From assembly GCA_026770585.1 (NCBI GenBank), contig MU646497.1:188424-220186 (forward strand): a DNA stretch of 31,763 nucleotides, written 5' to 3'. Both the position numbers and the translations under genes were made by a program. A model generated the notes under the pieces. That model did not search any database, was not told the origin of the DNA, and worked only from the letters and a program-made list of their open reading frames with translations. Shown in pieces: positions 15,058 to 23,048 of the stretch (positions are counted from its first letter, which is position 1; every line of letters begins with the position of its first letter). Source of the DNA: Baffinella frigidus (Eukaryota > Cryptophyceae > Cryptomonadales > Baffinellaceae).

Positions 15058-15345
15058 TCAGTTCGTGGTCCGCGTCTCTTCTGGGAACCCTTTGGGACAC
15101 CGTAGTCCCAGACCTTCTTCTTTTTCTTCTTTATTACTCTCGATACAGGTCCTAGATAGGCCCTTTAGCCTTGAGTTGAGTGATACAATGTCTATGAGCC
15201 TCAAGAACGAGCCCGCACCGGAGATGAAAATACAGTCCCAGACCGTGGGCATATCACCCTGGATTCGAAGAATTTGCCGCGTAGCCTTGTGCCCCTGTTT
15301 GGTCACAGCAAGCACACCCTCCACCCTACACCCTACACCCTGCAC
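15058..15345 (-). CDS. Minus-strand open frame, possibly a copia-like remnant
   Basis: On the minus strand the frame is open for about 96 codons and reads AVTKQGHKATRQILRIQGD, then DCIFISGAGSFLRLIDIVS. The pattern D-C-I-F-I-x-G-A-x-x-x-L-x-L-I is reminiscent of the segment before the integrase in Ty1/copia polyproteins. The match is short. A plus-strand reading is also possible, from the acceptor CCCCTCAG at 15061 through FVVRVSSGNPLG. Both flanks are telomere-like arrays. Confidence 0.3.
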   Translation of the reverse strand: MQGVGCRVEGVLAVTKQGHKATRQILRIQGDMPTVWDCIFISGAGSFLRLIDIVSLNSRLKGLSRTCIESNKEEKEEGLGLRCPKGFPEETRTTN

Positions 15346-15425
15346 CATACATCCTACACCCTACACCCTCCCTACATCCTACACCCGACACCCTACACCC
15401 TTCACCCTACACCCTTCACCTATCA
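15316..15425 (+). repeat. Telomere-like CTACACC array
   Basis: CACCCTA, CATCCTA and CACCCTT units with length variation. Confidence 0.9.
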
Positions 15426-15760
15426 AGCTGAGTGATTGGACCTGATTGAACAGCGCCACCACTTCTCGAAGCCATGCCGTCCAGGTTTTATAGTTTATTG
15501 TTGCACACTTTCTCGAGATCGGTGCACTCGACGCGCTTTACGCACGCTGGCTTGCTTCTTTGTCTTCGTATACGTTGCATGCTTGGTGATATATGACTCT
15601 GGAAAGGTGACTCTCTCGAGCCATCTTCTGCTCTCGTGAGTCGCCCCTAAGAGAGTTTACACGCTGGCTGGCATCCTCACTCTCCGTCCGCGCCTCCTTG
15701 CACACAGCCAATAGTCATCACGTCAGCCACAAGACAACCGCCCAAAGTCATCGTATCGTC
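15426..15760. other. No gene firmly supported
   Basis: One open plus frame (15436-15639) contains a hydrophobic run, ACFFVFVYVACLVIYD, that could be a membrane segment, but no acceptor or second copy supports it. 15755-15808 is a 34-bp tandem duplication (CGTCAACTTTTGCAGGTGCT) that copies the acceptor of the next exon. Confidence 0.35.
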
Positions 15761-15808
15761 AACTTTTGCAGGTGCTTCCAAAAGTCATCACACCGTCAAC
15801 TTTGGCAG

Positions 15809-15895
15809 GTGCTTGCGGCCGCGGCGGCGAATCTGCAAGCTGACTGGGAGAAACGCTCCTACTTTTATGCTTCCAACAAGGAGAAAAAAGGCCCG
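15809..15895 (+). CDS. Exon with first half of a GYF_2-like domain
   Basis: 87 bp, 29 codons, after the acceptor TTTGGCAG and before the donor GGCCCG|GTACCA, phase 0 at both ends. It reads VLAAAAANLQADWEKRS, then YFYASNKEKKGP. An aromatic YFY, a charged turn and Gly-Pro are the start of a GYF_2 domain, a peptide-binding fold found for example in RME-8/DNAJC13-type J proteins. The second half is on the exon at 17416-17490. A fragment of the exon end with its donor (AGGCCCGGTACCACTCCAGT) recurs at 16148. A family F MITE lies 6 bp beyond the donor. Confidence 0.6.
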
Positions 15896-15901
15896 GTACC
15901 A

Positions 15902-16013
15902 CCACACAGCGGACTTCCAAGGGATATTGAATAACCACTACGCGATAAGGCCTAGGACCTACGGTAGGCAACCCGTAGGGGCATAGGGGGGTGCCTACGG
16001 ATAAGGTAACGGA
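15902..16013. mobile_element. MITE family F, right end missing
   Basis: Left end CCACACAGCGGACTTCCAAG, interior CTACGGTAGGCAACCCGTAG and CTACGGATAAGGTAACGGA, then abrupt change to other sequence. Confidence 0.8.
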
Positions 16014-16087
16014 CGAATGCTGGATCTTGCCTGTCCCCTGATCTTCTGGAACCACTCCAGTCCCTGAACATGACTATCTGACATTCA

Positions 16088-16142
16088 AGACCTACACCCT
16101 AAACTCTAAACTCTAAACTCTAAACCCTACACCCTAAAAGAG
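16088..16142 (+). repeat. Short telomere-like array
   Basis: AAACTCT and AAACCCT units, about eight copies. Confidence 0.85.
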
Positions 16143-16192
16143 AAGCTAGGCCCGGTACCACTCCAGTCCCTTCAATTCGTACAGGAGGTGCA

Positions 16193-16349
16193 TGAATAAC
16201 CCCCAAGAGATAAGAGACCTAGGACCCTACAGTAGGCAACCCGTAGAAACATAGGGGGGTTCCTACGGATACCCTATGTTCCTACGGATAAGGTAACGGA
16301 AACTCGGGCACTGAGTGCCCGAAACTCCATTCGTAGCCCTCTGTGTGGG
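16193..16349. mobile_element. MITE family F, left end eroded
   Basis: Same order as 11229-11389 with a local duplication of CCTACGGATA. Inner palindrome GGGCACTGAGTGCCC. The right end CATTCGTAGCCCTCTGTGTG is kept. Confidence 0.85.
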
Positions 16350-16357
16350 TCCCTTCG

Positions 16358-16434
16358 GTTAGTACCGGAGGTGGGGCGTTGAGTGTTTTTATCGGGCGTG
16401 CCCCGTACTAACAAGGACGCTCCGGTACTAACCT
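16358..16434. repeat. 77-bp hairpin with 14-bp arms
   Basis: GGTTAGTACCGGAG and CTCCGGTACTAACC are exact inverted repeats; GGGGCG and CGTGCCCC inside pair partly. Confidence 0.75.
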
Positions 16435-16487
16435 AGGACGCGACCCCTGACACGTCCTGGCTGCTGAGCCGGATGCTGAACCACTTG

Positions 16488-16623
16488 ACTGCCAGCGAGA
16501 AAAATTTGTACAGGACGTGAAGACACTATAATGTTTCTCAGGCACATTATAGTCAATGTGACAGCGGCAACAATGTTTTAAAAGGGTCTTCACGTCCTCT
16601 GCGATTTTTTTTCCGCTGGCAGT
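16488..16623. mobile_element. MITE-like hairpin, single copy
   Basis: 136 bp with ends ACTGCCAGCG / CGCTGGCAGT and inner CAGGACGTGAAGAC / GTCTTCACGTCCT. The centre has a smaller inverted pair, CTATAATG / CATTATAG. Confidence 0.85.
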
Positions 16624-16671
16624 GAACTTCTTGTCAGTCGTGGCGCCCCTTTTCTGTATCTGTCATTGACG

Positions 16672-16880
16672 ACCTACACCCTCAATTCTAAAATCCAGAT
16701 CCTAAACCCTACACCCTGAAAAACTCCTAAACCCTACACTCTGAAAAACTCCTGAACCCTACACCCTGAAAACCTCTAAATCCCAAACCCTGCACCCTAA
16801 AAAACTACTCTAAACCCTAAAACCTAAACCCTGTACTCCAAACTCTAAACCCTACACCCTAAACCGTAAACCGCAAACAC
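16672..16880 (+). repeat. Telomere-like array with CCTGAAAAACTC units
   Basis: CCCTACACCCTGAAAAACTC forms a higher-order unit repeated three times, then AAACCCT-type heptamers to 16880. Confidence 0.9.
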
Positions 16881-16897
16881 CATGGCTGTTTGTGCAG

Positions 16898-17092
16898 ATC
16901 AAATTACCGGAGGCGTGTGAGATGTGCCAGACGGCGTGATCAGCTGTTCCCCAGGACAGCTGACGGTTCACTGTAGCGATCTCTCATGTACACCCCTTGC
17001 GAATGTCAGATAGTATGGGACAGTAACGCTCTCGTGACCATGGCGCCTGGGGCAGATCAAGTTCACGGAGGCGTGTGAGCTGTTCCAGACAG
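16898..17092 (+). pseudogene. Two damaged copies of the second GYF_2 exon
   Basis: 16898-16935 begins after GTGCAG with ATCAAATTACCGGAGGCGTG and diverges after about 12 codons. 17056-17092 begins after GGGGCAG with ATCAAGTTCACGGAGGCGTG and reads IKFTEACELFQT until it is cut by the MITE at 17093. A scrap of the exon end (GCCGGAACCATGGTGTCC) reappears beyond the MITE at 17311. Confidence 0.7.
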
Positions 17093-17287
17093 CCACCCTG
17101 GAGGGGAGTTGCGGCCAATCTTGAATAACCTTCTATCGCAAAAGTTGACAGGATTTATACCACTAAAATACTTATTAGACCTTTTTGTACCAGATCCATT
17201 CATCACGGTGCAGCCGCATTACGGCTGCATCTCAAGGGGGTTTGACTTAAGCATGCTCAAAATACCATAATGTTCCCTCCAGGGTGG
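17093..17287. mobile_element. MITE family H, copy inside an exon copy
   Basis: 195 bp, ends CCACCCTGGAGGG and CCCTCCAGGGTGGG. The copy at 20523-20717 is about 85-90% identical across the whole length. Inner CAGCCGCATTACGGCTG palindrome. Confidence 0.9.
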
Positions 17288-17415
17288 GAATGCAGTACCT
17301 CTATTGACGCCGGAACCATGGTGTCCACCGATATATCTGATATCGAAGCAACCATGGTGTCCACCATTATCTGATATCTGACAGTGCCGCACTCGTCTGG
17401 TTGGCTCTGGGGCAG

Positions 17416-17490
17416 ATCAAGTTCCCGGAGGCATGTGAGCTGTTCCAGACAGGCGCCATCACCCCCGACACCATGGTGTGGTTCAAGCAG
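17416..17490 (+). CDS. Exon with second half of a GYF_2-like domain
   Basis: 75 bp, exactly 25 codons, between the acceptor CTGGGGCAG and the donor AAGCAG|GTATCT, phase 0 at both ends. It reads IKFPEACELFQTGAITPDT, then MVWFKQ. Joined in phase to the exon at 15809-15895 this gives Gly-Pro followed by I-x-F-x-E-A-x-x-L-F-x-x-G-x-I-x-x-D-T-x-V-W, the conserved GYF_2 pattern, lacking only the final Gly-Met and Trp that would lie on a further exon. Domain call good; the parent protein is unknown, though GYF_2 is known from RME-8/DNAJC13 and some bacterial-type membrane proteins. Confidence 0.65.
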
Positions 17491-17499
17491 GTATCTCCG

Positions 17500-17650
17500 T
17501 CAACCATCAACCATCAACTATAAACCATGAACCATGCACCATGAACCTTCGACCCGAAACCGTACACTCTAAATCATCATCCATACACCCTTAAACCCAG
17601 ACACTCAACCCTAGACCGTAGACCCCGAGGATCAACCCTAGACAGGTATC
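17500..17650 (+). repeat. Telomere-like array, strongly degenerate
   Basis: CAACCATCAAC, AACCATGAACC and AACCCAGAC units; the array begins just after the donor of the exon at 17416-17490. Confidence 0.8.
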
Positions 17651-17657
17651 CCCATAC

Positions 17658-17792
17658 CCCACGGTGGACTACGGACCTTTCATAAAAAGGCAACTTGCCC
17701 TGCCGCAGACTTCAAGGCCATTTCTGGTGCAAATTTGGTCACATTTCCGCTAAATCTAGGGGTCCCGAAACCTTCATAGCCCACCGAGTGGA
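17658..17792. mobile_element. MITE family I, copy 1
   Basis: Ends CCACGGTGGACTACGGACCT and the near-complementary CCTTCATAGCCCACCGAGTG. The second copy, at 27703-27842, is inverted. Confidence 0.8.
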
Positions 17793-18084
17793 ACCATGAA
17801 CTATGAACTATGAACTGTCGGCCATAAACCATGAAACTTCAACCCGAATTCATACACTATGAATCCTAATCCATAAACCCTAAGCCTTAGACACTAAACC
17901 CTAGACCCTAGACCCCACGCATACACGTATTGACATGTACGTATTGCCAGGCATAGCCGTATTGATTTACGCTTGTCACGCCCGGCACATGCCTCTGGCA
18001 TGCAGAAATCGCGGGGATGCAGCAATGAGGTAGTGCACGTTCGTTAGTGACTGCCAGGCATAATCGTGCTGAAGCTATGACTCT
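17793..18084 (+). repeat. Degenerate AACTATG/CCCTAGA array, then unique sequence
   Basis: 17795-17922 is heptamer-like. 17923-18084 is unique with a GTATTGACATG / GTATTGCCAGGCATA echo repeated near 18050 (TGCCAGGCATAATCG). No frame stands out. Confidence 0.6.
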
Positions 18085-18240
18085 TCCCGAATTCTGAACC
18101 CTAAACCCTCACCCCGAAACCCCAACCCCTGAACCCTGAACCCTGGACCCTCAACCCTCAACTCCACAACTTAAACGCTAAACCCTGAACCTTAAACCCT
18201 CAACCCTCAACCCCCCCAACCCCCATCCCTGCACCCTAAT
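18085..18240 (+). repeat. Telomere-like CCCTGAA/CCCTAAA array
   Basis: Mixed CCCTAAA, CCCTGAA and CCCTCAA units ending in CCCTAAT. Confidence 0.9.
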
Positions 18241-18381
18241 CACTACATGTGCATACACTAAATCCCAAACCCTTCAAACCAGGCGGGGTCGAAGTGGGAC
18301 AAGTTAGTGATGCACCCAGGGCTGCATTCAGCGCTTCGGGCGTCGGGGATCCCCGCAGCTCTCTCGCCGCGAGGGGAGGAT

Positions 18382-18536
<155 letters not shown>

Positions 18537-18600
18537 CTCTGTGTCTGACTCTGCAGTATCTTTTTCAACTACGATATTACCACATTCTGTTACCTGAAAT

Positions 18601-18648
18601 GAACACTTCCTCGACCTTGAGGAGGAGGAGCGCATCGTGCGTCCCCGC
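18601..18648 (+). CDS. Acidic exon, copy 2
   Basis: Same 16 residues as copy 1, continuing PIRT. The preceding sequence differs (CCTGAAAT), with no strong acceptor; ACTCTGCAG at 18555 is the nearest pyrimidine-preceded AG but does not lie in the same open frame without a stop check. Possibly an alternative exon. Confidence 0.5.
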
Positions 18649-18726
18649 CCCATACGTACATTATGCACGTATAATATAATGTGCTTATATCTTGTATACC
18701 ACATCCGCTATCGAGGCAACACGGGG

Positions 18727-18852
18727 TTAATTTAAAAGCCAGGACCGGAAATCCGGTCCCAGCTTTTTTATTTTAAAAGTTCATTTCCCTTAGAATTCAG
18801 GTGAAAGTTTTTAGAATCCTTCAAAATTGAATCACGTCCTCGCTCGGCAGCG
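18727..18852 (-). repeat. Interspersed repeat family K, copy 2 (inverted)
   Basis: Reverse complement of 987-1099: CGAGCGAGGACG, CACCTGAATTC, GGGAAATGAACTTTTAAAAT, then the small hairpin GGACCGGAAATCCGGTCC. Confidence 0.8.
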
Positions 18853-19010
18853 GATAAGTACATTATACACTCGACCTATTTGTACATATTGTTTTACACG
18901 GTGCTCAACTAGGGGGAGGATCAATATCGTCCCACGTTTTTGAACGTCTCGGGAAAAGTTGCGTAGGTTGATCGAATTTTGGGACCGCTTGGATCGTTGC
19001 TGATTGTGGG

Positions 19011-19232
19011 TAGAGCGTTTGAGGTAATTGTTGTCCATTTTGGACGTACGGTTTTCCGGTTTTCCGGTTTTGAAAGAGACTGATAGGACGTGACAAGGAT
19101 TTTAAAAAGTACCAGAGTTGCGCCTCTTGGTACTATTTAAAACCCTTGTCACGTCCTATAAGTCCAATTTCAAAACGGGGCAACGGGGAAACCGTACGTC
19201 CAAAACGGACAACAATTACCGCAAACGCTCTA
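19011..19232. mobile_element. Fold-back element with ~100-bp arms
   Basis: Left arm TAGAGCGTTTGAGGTAATTG... and right arm ...CAATTACCGCAAACGCTCTA pair over about 100 bp with a few mismatches and indels. The inner ends GTACCAGAGTTGCGCCTCTT surround a short loop. Single copy here. Confidence 0.9.
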
Positions 19233-19350
19233 GACTCCCCGATTGTCCCGAATATGAGGCATCCTGACGGGAACTTGATCTGCCTCAAGAGTCGAGAACA
19301 CGTGCATACGGCGCTTGGTGATGGTTTGTAGCACGAGCAGTTGGGGGTGA

Positions 19351-19474
19351 CCGGGAACACGTATTTTTCTTTGAGGACTCTGGCAACAAAAAATACTACA
19401 CACAGGTCACGTCCCAAAGCATTTGTGTAGTAATTTTGGTGCAGATCTTGCAAATAAAAATGCTTGTTCCAGGA
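19351..19474. mobile_element. MITE family B, diverged copy
   Basis: Ends CCGGGAACACG / TGTTCCAGG, inner AAAAAATACTACACA and GTGTAGTAATTTTGG. It is closest to the copy at 8094-8223 in its outer part. Confidence 0.75.
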
Positions 19475-19512
19475 TGAAGATGTGCCCGTACTGAACACAT
19501 GCCTCGAAACAG

Positions 19513-19711
19513 CTGGAAGAAGCAGACGAAACAGCGGCTTCCGCAGCACAGGATTCGACAGAGGCGGCAGCAGTGCAGCATACGTTGACGGAAGAGGAAG
19601 AGGTGGAGTTTGAGGAGGTGGAGGCGGGTGGGGGTGGGGATGGCGAGGCTGCTTTGGACGATGTGGCGTCGAGTGATTCATTTGCCAACGGTGCACGCCC
19701 TCTCAACACGT
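19513..19711 (+). CDS. Acidic, low-complexity exon
   Basis: After the acceptor CGAAACAG the frame reads LEEADETAASAAQDSTEA, then TLTEEEEVEFEEVEAGGG and EAALDDVASSDSFANGA. G/C-biased third positions. It probably ends before 19715 because from there the sequence is the arm of a fold-back element; the formal frame continues into it to a TAA at 19788-19790. Such acidic Ala/Glu/Gly-rich tracts are typically disordered. No donor is evident before the element, so the 3' part of this exon may have been replaced by the insertion. Confidence 0.5.
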
Positions 19712-19714
19712 TGA

Positions 19715-19890
19715 TAGAGCGCTGTGCAGCGAAGTTGGCCACGGGAAATAATGGAAAATCGAGAAATTGGAGCCGTTTTGTGAACTTTTAAGAAATTCAG
19801 TACCATGCATTTCCCAAAAGCAGACATCAACGGCTCCATTTTTTATATTTTCCCATTTTTCGGTGGCCACCTTCTCTGCACAGCGCTCTA
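19715..19890. mobile_element. Fold-back element abutting the acidic exon
   Basis: Arms TAGAGCGCTGTGCAGCGAAG and CTTCTCTGCACAGCGCTCTA, then GTTGGCCAC / GTGGCCAC, then AATTGGAGCCGTT / AACGGCTCCATTTT. About 176 bp. Confidence 0.85.
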
Positions 19891-19931
19891 GTAACGCTCG
19901 TCGAATCCTGCACGATGTCGGGCGTGGTCCC

Positions 19932-20035
19932 TAATGGTTGCCCCTTCCCTTCCTAGCCGTCAGCCCCCTTGTTACAGCGCACTAGTTAATTAGGGGAAGC
20001 GAATAAGGTGTACTCAAAGATTCGATTGGTGACGT
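19932..20035 (+). repeat. Direct repeat, copy 1 of 2
   Basis: CCCTTCCTAGCCGTCAGCCC and AGCGCACTAGTTAATTAGGG match 21547-21645 almost base for base, ending GGTGACGTG. The phrase GGCGTGGTCCCTAAT lies before copy 1 but after copy 2, which hints at a circular permutation or tandem origin. Confidence 0.85.
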
Positions 20036-20124
20036 GTGGAGCCAGTGCTCGGGGCAACACAGTGTTGCCCCTTAGGGATGTTGCCCCTTAGGGAACACTG
20101 TGTTGCCCCGAGCACTGGCTCCAC
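20036..20124. repeat. 89-bp hairpin with 31-bp perfect arms
   Basis: GTGGAGCCAGTGCTCGGGGC...AACACAGTGTT pairs exactly with the right half. The loop contains two tandem TGTTGCCCCTTAGGGA units. A diverged piece (CCCGAGCACTGACTCCACCG) is at 20291. Confidence 0.9.
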
Positions 20125-20204
20125 CGCTGCGCTTGCGTGGAGAGGGTCGCTAACCCTCTCCACTCGTCGCTAACCCTCTCCACTCTCCCCTGGAGCCTCA
20201 ACAG

Positions 20205-20243
20205 AGCCAGCAGAAGCGTGAGAGCCAACGCCGCCACGAGAAG
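20205..20243 (+). pseudogene. Copy 1 of the basic exon (short)
   Basis: After CCTCAACAG it encodes SQQKRESQRRHEK, one silent change from copy 2, then diverges. It keeps the acceptor; no donor at the expected place. Confidence 0.5.
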
Positions 20244-20365
20244 CACACACAGACTCTAGGCGGGTTCCGATGGGCCTCACCCACATAGCCCCGAGCACTG
20301 ACTCCACCGCTTGCACCGTGATGGTTAGCTAACCATCGAGACTCTCCCCCGGTGTGCATCGACAG

Positions 20366-20452
20366 AGCCAGCAGAAGCGCGAGAGCCAACGCCGCCACGA
20401 GAAGACAGTCCGCAAGCCCCCGGCTACGTCAAGCTCTCCGAAAAGAGGTGCG
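20366..20452 (+). CDS. Basic exon, best copy
   Basis: After ATCGACAG the frame reads SQQKRESQRRHEKTVRKPP, then ATSSSPKR. Highly basic and Ser-rich. Three copies exist (20205, 20366, 20838). Conservation runs further between copies 2 and 3 (ESQR-HEK-VRKPP--SSS), with Arg/Leu, Thr/Ser and Ala/Asp exchanges, so the peptide frame is believable. The end is unclear; AAAAGAG|GTGCGC is a possible donor. It could be a nucleic-acid binding or disordered segment. Confidence 0.45.
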
Positions 20453-20522
20453 CTCCCCAGCTTGTCCCGTTGAGGCGAGGGATTGCCACCCCAGATGTCG
20501 AGAGGAGACACGATTTCAACAG

Positions 20523-20717
20523 CCACCCTGGAGGGGGATTGCGGCCAATCCCGAATAACCCTTGATCGCAAAAGTTGACAGGATTTATACCACTAAAATA
20601 CTTATAAGACCGTTTTGTACCAGATCCATTCATCACGGGGGACTGAGATCTCAGTCCATTCCAAGGGGAGTTGACTTAAGAATGCTCAAAATACCCCCAC
20701 CCTGCCTCCAGGGTGGG
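20523..20717. mobile_element. MITE family H, copy 2
   Basis: Ends CCACCCTGGAGGG and CCTCCAGGGTGGGG. It carries a central GGGACTGAGATCTCAGTCC palindrome where copy 1 has CAGCCGCATTACGGCTG, so the central stem has been replaced or has compensatory changes. Confidence 0.9.
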
Positions 20718-20837
20718 GTGAGAGGGATTATGTGTGTGTGTGAGGTGAGATGCGTTAGACACCAAAACGTGAAGTTGGAATGTAGGGATTTTCCCCAATG
20801 TACAGTGAATGATCCGTATTGGCCCGGAAGTGTTAAC

Positions 20838-20957
20838 TGCGAGAGCCAACGCCTCCATGAGAAGTCTGTCCGCAAGCCCCCGGACATGTCAAGCTCTAAA
20901 AAGAAAGAGGGAAGCGCACCTCTTTTCTTTTTTTTGAAAAGAGGTGCGCTTCTCAGC
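20838..20957 (+). pseudogene. Copy 3 of the basic exon with an inverted duplication
   Basis: CESQRLHEKSVRKPPDM then SSSKKKEG. At 20908 it enters a hairpin (GAAGCGCACCTCTTTTC and GAAAAGAGGTGCGCTTC) whose second arm is the normal continuation seen in copy 2 at 20443 (GAAAAGAGGTGCGCTCC). No acceptor is visible (TTAACTGCGAG). Confidence 0.5.
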
Positions 20958-21030
20958 TTCTTCCCGATGCCAGTTTGCCTTGTACCCTGATGTGTCCGCC
21001 ACATCGCGGTATTAGAGTAGAACGCTAGAT

Positions 21031-21124
21031 CCCCTAGCTTTTTGAAAAGTGGTCGACTTACAGTAGTAAGTTGACAGTAGTCAACTTACAGTAGTACGTT
21101 GACCACTTTTCAAAAGGCTGGGGG
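21031..21124. repeat. 94-bp hairpin
   Basis: CCCCTAGCTTTTTGAAAAGT / ACTTTTCAAAAGGCTGGGG outer stem and GTAGTAAGTTGAC / GTCAACTTACAGTAGTACG inner repeats. Confidence 0.85.
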
Positions 21125-21254
21125 ACCTCTCAAGGTCTTGTTGCGGGTGATAAAACAGAAGAAGAGTTCCCTCATGACACCCGTTCTTCTCGAGAGGAGA
21201 GGTACAGGTGTCTCAGTGTGTATCTCTTTGATGCACACTGCGGGATCTCGCGAG

Positions 21255-21400
21255 CCTGCGGAATGCGTCTTTGCGGTTTGCAAAAAGGAGAGCCTGTGCA
21301 GATCGCAAGACTTTGTAGACCGCACGCATTCCGCAGGCTCCTTTTTTTTGCAGACCGCTCGCATGTCTTGCGGTCTGCAAAATGCGCCTGGAGGGGAAAC
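21255..21400. repeat. Nested inverted repeats of GCCTGCGGAATGCG
   Basis: GAGCCTGCGGAATGCGTCTT at 21259 pairs with CGCACGCATTCCGCAGGCTC at 21321. GCGGTTTGCAAAAAGGAG pairs with CTCCTTTTTTTTGCAGACCGC, and GCGGTCTGCAAAATGCG follows. Several open frames on both strands here are consequences of the symmetry. Confidence 0.75.
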
Positions 21401-21542
21401 GTGCGTGGCTCTTGATGCGCGTGCAACCCCGACCTCTGCTGCGTTGACCTCGAAAGATTCCTGCCCGCATCAGTTCTGCACACGATGAGTTGATGTACGC
21501 GAATCTCCCCGGGGCGCTCTGGTTCTGTTCGGAGGGCGTCCG

Positions 21543-21650
21543 CATCCTTCCCTTCCTAGCCGTCAGCCCCCCTGTTACAGCGCACTAGTTAATTAGGGGA
21601 TGCGAATAAGGTGTACTCGAAGATTTGCTTGGTGACGTGCGGGGCGTGGT
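21543..21650 (+). repeat. Direct repeat, copy 2 of 2
   Basis: Copy of 19932-20035; see there. It runs into a telomere-like array at 21655. Confidence 0.85.
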
Positions 21651-21654
21651 CCCT

Positions 21655-22220
21655 AATCCCCAACCCCTCAACCCTCAACCCTCAACCCTGTACCCTAATC
21701 CCTCGACTCTCAACCCCGCACCCCCGACCCTCAACCCTCAACCCCAAACCCTACACCCTCAACCCTACACCCTCAACCCCCTACACCCTTAACCCCAAAC
21801 CCTCAACCCTACACCCTCAACCATACACCATAAATCCCCTACACCCTACACCCTCAACCCTCAAGCAGAGAAAAGACGGTGCTGGGGGGGGGGTCGGGAT
21901 CGCGATCAGAATAGCAATGATGTCCATGCAGGGGCGTTGTATTCTGACGACATCCAACCTTCGACCCTGAACCCTGCACCCTGATCCCTCCACCCTCAAC
22001 CCTACACCCTCAACCGTACACCCTCAACCTCAACCCCAAACGCTCAACCCTACACCCTACACCCTCAAACCTCAACCCTGAACCCTGAACCCTACACCCT
22101 CAACCATACACCATAAATCCCCTACACCCTAAACCTTCAACCCTCAAGCAGAGAAAAGACGGTACTGGGCGGGGTGGTGGGGATCGCGATCAGAATGGCA
22201 ATGATGTCGATGCAAGGTCT
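21655..22220 (+). repeat. Telomere-like arrays within a segmental duplication
   Basis: Two arrays of CAACCCT, CTACACC and similar units (21655-21863, 21957-22144), each ending with CAACCATACACCATAAATCC. Each is followed by AGCAGAGAAAAGACGGT and GGGATCGCGATCAGAAT. The post-array block (21864-21935 and 22145-22215) may be a small duplicated exon; GATCAGAATGGCAATGATGT is open in two frames and copy 2 ends in CAAG|GTCTC. Confidence 0.8.
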
Positions 22221-22229
22221 CTTTTTCGG

Positions 22230-22600
22230 AAGGCCGCTCGACGCAGCGAAAGTGTCGTACTCGGTACGCTCAACCACCCCACCCTCTAGGGCGGCGTTGT
22301 CCTTTTGAAAGTCGCAAGTGTCGCACTCGGTACGCTCGACTGCGAAACGACACTTTCGACTGCGAAAGTGTCGTACTGTTTCCCGTGGAACAGCCCCGCC
22401 GGCAGGCTCGTGAACGCCCGCGTGACCGGTCACGCGGACGCCGAAGCCAACTGTCCGAGGTGACTGCCTTGCGTTGTACCCGGCGTGTGAGTAGCCTCTG
22501 TTTCCCGAAAGTCTCAAGTGTCGCACTCGGTACGCTCGACTGCGAAACGACACTTTCGACTGCGAAAGTGTCGCACTCGGTACGCGAGCCCACCGCTCCC
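22230..22600. repeat. Cassette repeats 'GTGTCGCACTCGGTACGC' with hairpins
   Basis: AAGTGTCGCACTCGGTACGC, then TCGACTGCGAAACGACACTT, then TCGACTGCGAAAGTGTCG occurs at 22316-22378 and again at 22517-22576, with a single unit at 22250. CGACACTTTCGACTGCGAAAGTGTCG-type palindromes lie within. The two cassettes flank the RS-like exon at 22394. Loose relatives (TACTCGCGTACCGAG) occur at 22875 and 24640. Confidence 0.85.
22394..22459 (+). CDS. Arg-rich RS-like exon
   Basis: After GTGGAACAG the frame reads PRRQARERPRDRSRGRRSQ then LSE, with the donor CCGAG|GTGACT. Alternating Arg/Asp/Ser resembles an RS-type or RNA-binding tail. The two flanking hairpin cassettes are nearly identical, so the exon may have been bracketed by insertion of one repeat on each side. 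Very short; function unknown. Confidence 0.4.
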
Positions 22601-22618
22601 TCTCAGTCCCACCACTTT

Positions 22619-22762
22619 AATCTCGAGAGATAACTGAATCAGTCCCCTACTTGGCGTTTTCATTTTAAGTAGGACGCCTACTTAAATTTACTATGCCCCA
22701 ACTAATTTCTCCTATTCAACCTCATATTGAAAAGGAACTGATTCAGTTATCTTTCGAGATGA
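22619..22762. mobile_element. MITE family D, copy 3
   Basis: Ends AATCTCGAGAGATAACTGAA and its near complement. Interior shared with the 3470-3612 copy (CAACTAATTTCTCCTATTCA), but the left interior carries CTACTT where others have CTAATT. Confidence 0.9.
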
Positions 22763-23048
22763 ACTCTCGTCTTGGCAAGGCCGCTGGATGCTGGTTTGCT
22801 GGGCGCACAGGCCTTGGAACCATTGTTTTGTAAGGTGTGCGAGAGGTTAGCTCGAGAAGATGTCCTCAAGGTCCTAAGGTGTCCTACTCGCTACGCGAGT
22901 CTTCCTCATCCTTGCACCCACCATTATTTGTAATTACTCTCGAGCGCCGTACGTCGAGTGATCCAATAGGGGATGCGCCGTATCAGCCCAACCACGCTTG
23001 AAAGAACCGGCGAGGGGTTACACCGGGAAGGATATTAGTGCCGATGCA
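22763..23048. other. No gene supported
   Basis: Unique sequence with AAGGTCCTAAGGTGTCCTACTCGC and CCTCATCCTTGCACC, both of which recur near 24620-24720. They mark a dispersed module and not a gene. Confidence 0.4.

Noticed and set aside
21099-21545. Overlapping open frames of 84-129 codons on both strands
   Set aside because: The region is a nest of inverted repeats, which gives mirror-image frames; no splice borders or codon bias.
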